Assembly: GCA_964467615.1 (NCBI GenBank)
Contig: CAYXRK010000001.1
Coordinates: 62,001 to 126,000 of the forward strand
Direction of reading: 5' to 3'
Length of the DNA: 64,000 bases
DNA from: CAYXRK01 sp964467615
GTDB lineage: Bacteria > Hydrogenedentota > Hydrogenedentia > Hydrogenedentales > GCA-2746185
The position numbers were made by a program, and so were the translations under genes. The notes under the pieces are model-generated. The model was given only the letters and a program-made list of their open reading frames with translations, was not told the DNA's origin and made no database searches. Of this stretch, positions 32,259 to 39,763 are shown piece after piece (position 1 is the first letter of the stretch; each line of letters opens with the position of its first letter).

Positions 32259-33458
32259 ATGGCGCGCCGCTGTTCGGTCGTCGCCACATTCGTTCTTCTA
32301 GTCACGTTGAGCTTGCCATGCGTCGTGGCGCAAGAGCCCGCGCCCGCCGCGGCGCCTCCTCCGGCGGAAGCTGCGCCGCCCCCTCCTCCTCCCGCACCGC
32401 CGAAAAACAAACCGGATCAGGTGGTGGTTACGGTGAAGGTGATCGAGTTTCAGATCACGAAGGGCGTCGAGACGGGACTAAGCGCCTATTTCGCCAAGGC
32501 CGCTCGGCCAGCGCCGTTCGGCCAGGTTTCGACGAGCGGGAACGCCATCACAACGGCAGACCTGACTTTTCCGACGAGCACGACCGGGGGGATCAGCTTG
32601 TTCCTCGATCGTATTTTTATGAACCAGGGAGACATCGAGATCGTATTGCAGGGTTTGGTGCAGGACAATCGAGCGACGATATTGGCGGAGCCGAACGTTA
32701 TGGTGGTTGTCGGGTCGCCGTTGTATTCCATCGTGAAGACAGCAGAGCAAATCCCCTATGAGAACAAGCAGGTAGTCGGCTATACGGCGGTGAACGTGAC
32801 GGCATTTCAAGAAACGGGCGTCATATTGAAGATTAAGGCGCACGAAATTATTGATGACGACGGCAATTGGGACACGCGGGCCGATTCGTTCGTGCGGCTG
32901 GAGGTGGACGCGTCGGTGGTTGAAGAAGGTCAGCGCATTGTCATCGCGCTCGACGAGCAGTCCACGGCAGCTTCGGGGGCGATCAGTGTGCCGGAGTTTG
33001 TGTCCAGAAATATTCGCACGCACCTTTGGGTGAGAGACGCCCAAGTGCTGGTCATGGGCGGGCTCTTTAGAAATACCGAGGGCAAGACGACCGATACCAC
33101 GCCTTGGCTTTCACAAGCGGAAGGCGTCGCGGCAGGCGCATTGGGGCGATTAGTTCCAGGGGGCGCGATGGGGTCCCCGCTGTCGTCGACGCTCGGCAAC
33201 CGATCCACCTCCGACACGCGGCGCGAACTTGTTTTCCTGATCAAATCAGAAGTTTGGAAACCCGGATTCGCGCTCGTCAACGACGTGGACATTTCGGAAG
33301 ACGACCAAGCGCCGAAGGACCAATCCTCGATCCTCAACATAATTTCCGACGTGCGCCAGGGGCTATCCGGCATGCCGAAGAACCTACAAAAGGATCGCGA
33401 GACGGAATTGGAAATGCAAAGTGAAAGTGGTCCCAAGTCCGGGGGAAAGCGTCCATGA
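32259..33458 (+). CDS. Type II/III secretion secretin-domain protein
   Basis: A 399-residue exported protein. The signal peptide (MARRCSVVATFVLLVTLSLP) is followed by a proline/alanine-rich stretch of about 25 residues, then secretin-like beta-strand text: VVVTVKVIEFQITKGVETG, NRATILAEPNVMVVVGSP, GVILKIKAHEIID and WVRDAQVLVMGGLFRNTEGK. These match the C-terminal part of GspD/PilQ-type secretins. It lacks most N-domains. GGGGAAG lies before the ATG at 32259. The next gene begins at ATGA overlapping its stop and encodes a second secretin-like protein. Confidence 0.8.
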   Translation: MARRCSVVATFVLLVTLSLPCVVAQEPAPAAAPPPAEAAPPPPPPAPPKNKPDQVVVTVKVIEFQITKGVETGLSAYFAKAARPAPFGQVSTSGNAITTADLTFPTSTTGGISLFLDRIFMNQGDIEIVLQGLVQDNRATILAEPNVMVVVGSPLYSIVKTAEQIPYENKQVVGYTAVNVTAFQETGVILKIKAHEIIDDDGNWDTRADSFVRLEVDASVVEEGQRIVIALDEQSTAASGAISVPEFVSRNIRTHLWVRDAQVLVMGGLFRNTEGKTTDTTPWLSQAEGVAAGALGRLVPGGAMGSPLSSTLGNRSTSDTRRELVFLIKSEVWKPGFALVNDVDISEDDQAPKDQSSILNIISDVRQGLSGMPKNLQKDRETELEMQSESGPKSGGKRP

Positions 33459-34489
33459 GGTCTTTCCGGCTTGGGGCGGCGGCGATTGTGCTCCACGGGT
33501 ACTGCGCCGCGCAGGCCCAGGCACCGGCCGACGTGCCGCCTCCGACCCCGGCTCCCTTCTTGCAGGTGCAGATGCACGTGTGGATCAGCGAGACGACCGA
33601 ACAGGGGTTGCGCGATTTGGGCGCGAATTTGACCTATACGCGATTCGTCGACGGGGTCGAGGCGCAGGGCCATTCGGTGCAACAAGTATCGACGAACCTG
33701 TTCAATCCGAGGAACCCGCTCTTTAACGTCACGCTTCCCGCGCCGGATCGGACGCGATTCAGCGCTCCGCTTCGGCCCGACCAATCCGCGCCGCTGGCGG
33801 ACATCCAGACCCAGAGCGGTGCGGGGCTGACCTTTAGTTTGATTGAGCAAGACCACGGGACGATTGACGGGTTATTCCGATCCATCGAGCAAAAATCGGA
33901 ACTGGATTTGATATCGAAGCCGGAACTCGTAGTGATCAACGGCGCACAGGCAACCATTAAAGCGGGAAGCAGGGTCCCCTTCCAAGACATTCAGTACGAT
34001 CTTTCGGGCCGCGCGCAGTTGATCGTGGCGTTCAAAGACATCGGCGTCAACATGGTGGTGGTGCCGACGATCCGGCCGGACAAGCTCATCAAACTTGATT
34101 TGCAGGCGCTGGACGTTACCGACGTTATCCGCATCGATAATATTCGCGGCATTGATCTGCCGGTAATATCGACGCGGTCGCAGACGGGAGAGGTGTTAGT
34201 GCCGGACGGGCAGGCCCTAGTTATCGGAGGGCTTTCAACGCGTGTGGTTACGAAAGCGGAGCGCCGAGTCCCGTTGCTGGGCCGCATTCCGATATTGGGC
34301 ATTCCGTTTCGCGCGAGGCGCTCGGAATCGGACAGCACGCACTTGATCGTGTTCGTCGAGCCGACGATTGTGGATCTGCGGAAGATGACGGCGGGGACGG
34401 AGAGCGCGTTGAAGTTCTGGCAGGAGGGCGGCTGGAAACACGAGGGGCGGATCGAGGAGGAGGTCGCGATCATGGAAAACAAGCGGTAA
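33455..34489 (+). CDS. Type II/III secretion secretin-domain protein, second copy
   Basis: A 344-residue exported protein whose start overlaps the previous stop by four bases (ATGA). Signal peptide MRSFRLGAAAIVLHGYCAAQ. Landmarks: LDLISKPELVVINGAQATIK, GVNMVVVPTIRPD, VLVPDGQALVIGGL and the secretin signature RRVPLLGRIPILGIPFRARR followed by HLIVFVEPTIVD. It is shorter than a full secretin and lacks an N0 or S domain. Together with the previous gene it may form a divergent secretin-like pore or a heteromeric assembly. Confidence 0.85.
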   Translation: MRSFRLGAAAIVLHGYCAAQAQAPADVPPPTPAPFLQVQMHVWISETTEQGLRDLGANLTYTRFVDGVEAQGHSVQQVSTNLFNPRNPLFNVTLPAPDRTRFSAPLRPDQSAPLADIQTQSGAGLTFSLIEQDHGTIDGLFRSIEQKSELDLISKPELVVINGAQATIKAGSRVPFQDIQYDLSGRAQLIVAFKDIGVNMVVVPTIRPDKLIKLDLQALDVTDVIRIDNIRGIDLPVISTRSQTGEVLVPDGQALVIGGLSTRVVTKAERRVPLLGRIPILGIPFRARRSESDSTHLIVFVEPTIVDLRKMTAGTESALKFWQEGGWKHEGRIEEEVAIMENKR

Positions 34490-34531
34490 GCCAGCGAAGA
34501 GTTTTCGGTCCGGCGCTCCAGCCAACGGCCC

Positions 34532-36187
34532 ATGTATACTTCGCGGCCCGCAACCGCGCCCATTGACACGATGATTCCCTTACGCTTTCGCATGTCTCGA
34601 GCCCGACGCGATACCGCGCTGGCCGCGGTTTCCGGCCTCGCGTTCGCATTGTCATTTCCGAACCCTAGTTATGGGCTTATATCGTGGGTCGCTCTCGTTG
34701 CGTTGCTCGTGAGCACCTGGGAAGCGACGGTCGCGAAAGCGGCGCGGCTGTTCTTTCTCGCGGGGACGCTCGCACACCTTATTCTGCTTCGATGGGCCCT
34801 CGTGCAGACGTACTATGCCGGAGCGTGGGTCGTATTTGGGGTTGTAGGGTTGGCGACCTACTACGGGTTGCATTGGGCCGCAATCGGGGCGGTGTGGTCG
34901 TGGATCCGCCGGAAGCACCCGGCGTTTTGCCTTCCGGCGATCTTCGGACTGCTTTGGATGGCGTCGGAAACACTTCAAACGTCGCGATCCTTGCTCCTAA
35001 GCATGCCGTCTCACCTGGCGTACACACAGCGCCATGACCCGATACTACTTCAATGGGCGTCGATCGGGGGGGCGCCACTGATTGGCGGATTTTTCGCTTT
35101 TATCAATGCTTCACTTGCGTCGGCTTGGTGCGAGCCGAAGAGGAGGGTACGACGGTTGGCGTGGGCGGGCGGGGCGATCGTGGTTGCGCATCTGGTGGGA
35201 TGGTCCTTGTTGGGCCAGGCGGACTACGAATCGAAGCCGTTGACGGCGGGGTTGCTGCAATCAAACTTTTCGGAGGAAATGAAACAGGACCCGGAGTACA
35301 CCGTGGAGATGGTGCGCAACGCGGCGGAAAAATCGCGGGCGATTGCGGCGGCGTTTGCCCTCGATTTGATGGTGTGGCCCGAGGCGCTGGTGATGGACAA
35401 TGTGGACCAGCCCGAGGTCCGCGATCCAATCGTGGAGTTCACGACAGTGACGGGCGTACCGCTGTTCACAGGTGCGGCGCGGGACGAGTACGAGACGGAC
35501 ACACCTCGCTTCTATAACTCGGCGGCCTACTTCGATTCGGCGGGCGAACTGCGGGGTGAGTACGACAAAGTGCAACTCGCGCCGTTCGGGGAGTACGTCC
35601 CCTTTTCGAAGGCGATCCCGCTGATTGGGAATCTGTTTCCGCCGGTGGTGGACAATCTCGAAGCCGGAACGGAAGTGAAGACATTCGACGTGGGTGAGCG
35701 GACGTTTGGCCCGCTGATTTGTTTTGAAGTGCTGTTTCCGTCGATGCCGGAGACGTTGCGCCGAATGGGCGCTGACTTTTTGATCGTCGTGACGAACCTG
35801 GGTTGGTTCGGTTACATGAACATTGTGCCGACGGAATTGGAGGCGGCGCGGCTCCGGGCGATCGAGACCCGGCTGGCGCTCGTGCATTGCACGAACACGG
35901 GCATCTCGGGCGTGTTCGATCCGTATGGGCGGTTCGCGCCGATACAAGGGTGGTTTCCGAGAGGCGAGTTTGTCGAGATACCTGAGGCGATCACGCCGGA
36001 GCGAAGCCTGCTGCTGCGGATGGGCGGGGCGTTGCCCGTCGCCGCGCCCGGAAAGCGGCTAGTTCCCGCTGGGCCCCGCGTGATTCCCAATCTCGCGATG
36101 GCGCTATCCGTGATTCTCGTGCTGATCGCGGTGATTGTGCCGAGGACGAGCGGGAAGGCGAAAGAGCAACGCGACGGCAAGCGTTAA
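34532..36187 (+). CDS. lnt: Apolipoprotein N-acyltransferase
   Basis: A 551-residue inner-membrane enzyme that adds the third acyl chain to the N-terminal cysteine of lipoproteins. About six N-terminal helices (30-230) carry the acyl-transfer membrane part. The nitrilase domain keeps the triad: E284 in WPEALV, K346 in YDKVQLAPFGEY and C397 in ICFEVLF. A last helix is at about 525-542. The start at 34532 may be too early, since ATGs at codons 14 and 21 also fit. It supports the diderm assignment along with LolA. Confidence 0.94.
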   Translation: MYTSRPATAPIDTMIPLRFRMSRARRDTALAAVSGLAFALSFPNPSYGLISWVALVALLVSTWEATVAKAARLFFLAGTLAHLILLRWALVQTYYAGAWVVFGVVGLATYYGLHWAAIGAVWSWIRRKHPAFCLPAIFGLLWMASETLQTSRSLLLSMPSHLAYTQRHDPILLQWASIGGAPLIGGFFAFINASLASAWCEPKRRVRRLAWAGGAIVVAHLVGWSLLGQADYESKPLTAGLLQSNFSEEMKQDPEYTVEMVRNAAEKSRAIAAAFALDLMVWPEALVMDNVDQPEVRDPIVEFTTVTGVPLFTGAARDEYETDTPRFYNSAAYFDSAGELRGEYDKVQLAPFGEYVPFSKAIPLIGNLFPPVVDNLEAGTEVKTFDVGERTFGPLICFEVLFPSMPETLRRMGADFLIVVTNLGWFGYMNIVPTELEAARLRAIETRLALVHCTNTGISGVFDPYGRFAPIQGWFPRGEFVEIPEAITPERSLLLRMGGALPVAAPGKRLVPAGPRVIPNLAMALSVILVLIAVIVPRTSGKAKEQRDGKR

Positions 36188-36224
36188 GCGAATAGGGACC
36201 GTCGACAAGGGACAACCACGGGCC

Positions 36225-36659
36225 TCACTCCGCTTTCGCGGCCAGGTTCGCGGCCTTCGCGCGTTCGAACGATATTATCGGGGAGGCGAACTCCGGTGTC
36301 TTTGCCTCCCCCGCCTTCATCATGGTGCAATGCCCTTCGAAGACCACCCCCTCGGCAATGCTGAGACGTGGCGCTGAAATATTTCCGATCAGCCTGGCCT
36401 TGTTCGTAACCTCGATACGATCGTGCGCAAACAGGTTGCCTTCGACGTGGCCACTTACTATCACTTGGCCGGCGACGAGGTCCGCCCGGACTTTTCCGGT
36501 ATCGTGGACGACAATGGTGTCATCGCTGTGGACGCGGCCGGTCAATTCGCCCTCGATCCGGATAGTACCCTTGGACTCAATTTCGGCCGTGAGTTTCGTG
36601 CCCGGCCCGATGATGGTCTCTACTTTGTTCTCGTTGTACGTTCGGCGTTTTTCGAGCAC
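36225..36659 (-). CDS. Bactofilin
   Basis: A 144-residue polymer-forming cytoskeletal protein with the beta-helical bactofilin core: ETIIGPGTKLTAEIESKGTI, RIEGELTGRV, GQVIVSGHVEGNLFAHDRIE and ISAPRLSIAEGVVFEGHC. Bactofilins form filaments that organise cell-wall enzymes. The GTG at 36659 starts 3 bp after the stop of an M23 peptidase gene, a pairing seen in many bacteria where bactofilin positions the peptidase. Confidence 0.94.
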   Translation of the reverse strand: MLEKRRTYNENKVETIIGPGTKLTAEIESKGTIRIEGELTGRVHSDDTIVVHDTGKVRADLVAGQVIVSGHVEGNLFAHDRIEVTNKARLIGNISAPRLSIAEGVVFEGHCTMMKAGEAKTPEFASPIISFERAKAANLAAKAE

Positions 36660-36662
36660 GGA

Positions 36663-37658
36663 TCAGTGACCAATGTAGCGCTGCGGATCGACGGGTCGGC
36701 CGTTTAGCAACACTTCGTAGTGAATATGGGGAGAGGTGCTCCGCCCAGTGCTCCCGACCTTTCCGATTTGTTGATCACGGTCTACTTCCTGTCCGGGCGT
36801 CACGAGGATTTGGCTCATGTGGCCGTATAGCGTTTCGATTCCGTTTCCATGATCGACAACCACGAGGTTTCCGTATGCGCCGTCCCGTTCCGCCGACTTG
36901 ACGACGCCCTTTGCGGTGGCCAGCACGGGCGTACCCGGCGTCGTACCGATGTCGAGTCCGCTATGGAATTGAAGCCTGCCGTTAAAGGGGTCCCGTCGAT
37001 TGCCAAAGCGCGATGTCAGCCGCAGGTCCTTTTGTGTAGAGGGCAATATCGAAGGCACCCGCGAAACCCGATCTTGTTCGTTGTTCATCGCGCCGAGAAG
37101 CTGGCGCAGGCTGGCCTCGCGTATCCGGATTTCTTGCAGGATAAGGTCCGCAGAGGGTCTCGACAATCCCTGGATAAATTGTGGCGGGCGCAAACGAAGC
37201 ACTTCCGCCATAGCGATGGACTCGTCCACATAGGCCCCGCCGCCACCTTGACCGCCGACACCCTCGGCCAACGGGGTCGAAGCGCCCTCGCGCGGGCGCA
37301 AGCCGGTCATCTCCCGGACTTCTGTCTCGAGTTCGTAGAGCCGGCTAAGTTCGGCGGTCAGCGCCGCGTCGCGCACTTCGTACTGCGCCCGGACTGCGTT
37401 CTCGACCGCGGCGCGATCCAGGGCCGATTCGACCGGCGCCGGCCGCGCCTGCTTGTGGTCCTGTTCCAACCGGACCGAATACTCGCGGAGACGATCGGCC
37501 TCGGATCGTGAGAGTCTGTCGCGCTGATAGAAGAGTCCGGCAAAGAAGGCCAATACGACGAACGCGCAGCCCGCAAGCCACAGGTGAATCGAACCGAACT
37601 CGAAGGATCGACGCCCGCCCCGGTCGTGCGGGATGAGCATCACGGTCCAACGCTTCAT
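36663..37658 (-). CDS. M23 family metallopeptidase, membrane anchored
   Basis: A 331-residue peptidoglycan endopeptidase. A single helix (about 24-43) anchors it, a coiled-coil segment (about 46-115) follows, and the LytM domain has the zinc ligands H232 and D236 (FHSGLDIGT), with H280 (LYGHMS) and H313 (SPHIHYEV). All catalytic residues are present. It is the first gene of a two-gene operon with bactofilin and probably shapes the cell wall at sites set by that scaffold. Confidence 0.93.
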   Translation of the reverse strand: MKRWTVMLIPHDRGGRRSFEFGSIHLWLAGCAFVVLAFFAGLFYQRDRLSRSEADRLREYSVRLEQDHKQARPAPVESALDRAAVENAVRAQYEVRDAALTAELSRLYELETEVREMTGLRPREGASTPLAEGVGGQGGGGAYVDESIAMAEVLRLRPPQFIQGLSRPSADLILQEIRIREASLRQLLGAMNNEQDRVSRVPSILPSTQKDLRLTSRFGNRRDPFNGRLQFHSGLDIGTTPGTPVLATAKGVVKSAERDGAYGNLVVVDHGNGIETLYGHMSQILVTPGQEVDRDQQIGKVGSTGRSTSPHIHYEVLLNGRPVDPQRYIGH

Positions 37659-38187
37659 CTACGAGAGTGCTCCCCTGAGCGGTCATTCGGTGGGAACCAG
37701 CGACATACGGCGAGCACATTCTTGTCCTCGCCCGCCTTCGCCCCGACCGAGCCCCGCCTGGTCGTTCACTTTCTTCCGAGTTTCGTCACACGGCCGATTT
37801 CGGCCCGTGCCGCCCCTCCTCGATGATTCCTGCTACCCTGTACCGAGTTCCCAGTTCGCCCTACTAACTCCGGAATCGTCACAGGTACCTATGCACGCCA
37901 TCCCCAAAAAAATGAGCAATGCAACTCTCGCTTGCGGGACTATAACAATGGGTCTTCGCTTTGTCAATAGCGGCGAGTTCTTCGGCTATACCCCATATAG
38001 CGGAATTTTCGAGAGTATATCGCAATATGTAGTATCTGCTATCACCATCGTTAGCCCATCCAGTTGGCCGAACAGGCAAAAATGAAACGGACGTTCGGTC
38101 GTGGTAGAGTCGCCGAGCGCATCGAGTGTCGCCTCGGATTCGACGAGCGGCGACGAATCGCCTCGAAACGGATGGAACGTGCCGCCA
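37659..38187. other. Intergenic region of about 530 bp, no gene called
   Basis: The stretch between the M23 gene and the arsenate reductase has no frame with coding character. A minus-strand frame at 37879-38373 runs into the reductase gene antisense and is not supported. The centre is AT-rich (about 37900-38060) and could hold promoters for the divergent genes. Confidence 0.5.
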
Positions 38188-38673
38188 ATGAATCGAACTA
38201 AGATTCTTTTCCTGTGTAGTGGGAACTCTTGCCGGAGCCAGATGGCGGAAGGCTGGGCGCGGCATCTCAAATCCGAGGTGATCGAGGCCTATTCGGCTGG
38301 AATTCGGCCCCACGGCCTGAACCGCGTGGCGGTGCGAGTCATGCTTGAGTCCGGAGTGGACATCTCCGAACATGGGTCAAAGTCGCTGGCTCGCTTTGGG
38401 GATCTCGAGTTCGACTATGTCATCACGGTATGCGATTCGGCCTCCGAGAGTTGCCCCGTGTTTCCGGGCCGCGCGCTGGTCGTTCATCGGGCGTTCGATG
38501 ATCCCCCCCGGCTCGCGGCTACGGCAGCGACCGACGACGACGCCATGGGCGTGTACCGCCGGGTGCGGGACGAAATCCGCGATTTCGTGATGACTCTCCC
38601 CGAAGCGCTCGGCGACAGGGGCAAGGCCCGGCCAAAAGACTCCACCCCCAGTTCCTGGTTGGGGCTTTCGTGA
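38188..38673 (+). CDS. arsC: Arsenate reductase, low-molecular-weight phosphatase (thioredoxin-coupled) type
   Basis: A 161-residue enzyme of the LMW-PTP fold that reduces arsenate to arsenite. The P-loop is C10-SGNSC-R16 (LCSGNSCRSQMAEGW), and the thiol relay continues in VITVCDSASESCPVFPG, matching ArsC of the S. aureus type. The frame opens at 38101, but MNRTKILFLC at 38188 is the family start. No arsR, arsB or acr3 is adjacent, so the gene is isolated; a role as protein tyrosine phosphatase is less likely because of the cysteine relay. Confidence 0.9.
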   Translation: MNRTKILFLCSGNSCRSQMAEGWARHLKSEVIEAYSAGIRPHGLNRVAVRVMLESGVDISEHGSKSLARFGDLEFDYVITVCDSASESCPVFPGRALVVHRAFDDPPRLAATAATDDDAMGVYRRVRDEIRDFVMTLPEALGDRGKARPKDSTPSSWLGLS

Positions 38674-39049
38674 AGTAAAAAAGAACTCAACGCAGAGATG
38701 CAAAGTTACGCAAAGGGACGCAGAGACGAGGGTAAGGTAGCGCCTGCCTCGATGAGGTTGGGGCGGCACTACGTTGCGATCCCTGAGTTTTTCCGTTTGC
38801 GATCGTTCTGGCGGCAGACAATGCGTGAGGTCGAACCGGAGGTCCGGGCGTGCGCCGGTTTCGTCGAAACACCCGCGCCAAGAATTGGTTGAAAAAGAAA
38901 GCAAATTTATATTTANNNNNNNNNNGTTGCGGGCGTATTAATTTGTGTGTGGCCGCCCGGGGGGGGGGGGGGGGGGGGGGTTGGGTCTAACCGGGCGCTA
39001 CAGTATGTGCTTCAAACTGAAGGCAATTTAATTTTCGGACAGGACCAAC
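38674..39049. other. Intergenic region with assembly gap and G run
   Basis: Begins with a low-complexity stretch (acgcagagatgcaaagttac, then acgcaaagggacgcagagac) of a kind scattered in environmental genomes. Then come ten Ns (38916-38925) and 22 Gs in a row (38959-38980). Sequence across the gap is not reliable. Confidence 0.8.
38916..38925. other. Assembly gap (10 N)
   Basis: Ten undefined bases show a scaffold join of unknown true length. The 22-base G run at 38959-38980 just after it looks like a sequencing artefact at a contig end. Left and right parts of the window are linked only by this join. Confidence 0.97.
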
Positions 39050-39682
39050 ATGACCGACGCAAGCGCCGCGGTTGAGCGAATCGTTTCGGAGAAAATAGTC
39101 GCAATCGTACGGCTTGATAGCAGTGAAGCGCTGTCGAAGGTGGCGGACGCCTTGATCGAGGGTGGCTTATCGGTCATTGAATTTACGATGACTACGCCGG
39201 GAGCGCTCGGGGCCATCGAACGCGCGCGAGGGGACCTGGGCGACGCGATACTTATCGGCGCGGGGACGGTGCTTGACGCGGCGACGGCGAGCGACGTCAT
39301 CCGGGCGGGAGCGCAATTCGTGGTATCGCCCGCGTTGGACAGACGGGTCATCGACGTCGTGCGCGAGCGTGGCGTCGCCGCGATACCGGGGGCGTACACG
39401 CCGACGGAAATTGTGCAGGCCTGCGAGTGGGGTGCGGACATCGTGAAGCTGTTCCCCGCGAGCACGCTTGGGCCCGGCTATCTCAAAGCGCTGCGGGGGC
39501 CATTGCCCAACGTTAGGATTTTGCCCACGGGCGGCGTCACGATAGAGAATGCACGCGGCTTTTTAGATGCGGGAGCGGTCGCGTTGGCAATCGGCGGCGA
39601 ACTGGTGAACAACGCGCTGGTGAACGCGGGAAACTTCGGCGAAATCACGAAGCGCGCCAGGGCGTTCCGAGAACTCGTTTGA
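39050..39682 (+). CDS. eda: KDPG/KHG aldolase (2-dehydro-3-deoxyphosphogluconate aldolase)
   Basis: A 210-residue class I aldolase, splitting KDPG to pyruvate and glyceraldehyde 3-phosphate in the Entner-Doudoroff or sugar-acid routes. The Schiff-base lysine is in VKLFPAS, and IGAGTVLDA, PGAYTPTEIVQA and LPTGGVTIENARGFLDAGA are the family strands. The glutamate loop reads IEFTMTTPGAL, with threonine where E. coli Eda has Arg49. A GTG or ATG near 39050 follows GGAC. No edd or gnt genes are nearby. Confidence 0.92.
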   Translation: MTDASAAVERIVSEKIVAIVRLDSSEALSKVADALIEGGLSVIEFTMTTPGALGAIERARGDLGDAILIGAGTVLDAATASDVIRAGAQFVVSPALDRRVIDVVRERGVAAIPGAYTPTEIVQACEWGADIVKLFPASTLGPGYLKALRGPLPNVRILPTGGVTIENARGFLDAGAVALAIGGELVNNALVNAGNFGEITKRARAFRELV

Positions 39683-39763
39683 CGCGTCGCCAAATGGCTT
39701 GACGCGCGAGCGATTGCCGGGTCAAGCCGGGTTTGTTAGGATTTGACGTTCGGAGCACATTTC

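Noticed and set aside
37879..38373. 164-residue minus-strand frame
   Set aside because: Half of it is antisense to arsC and the other half lies in AT-rich sequence without coding character.
38698..38892. 64-residue plus-strand frame before the N gap
   Set aside because: Starts in a dispersed low-complexity repeat and ends near the assembly gap; no support.
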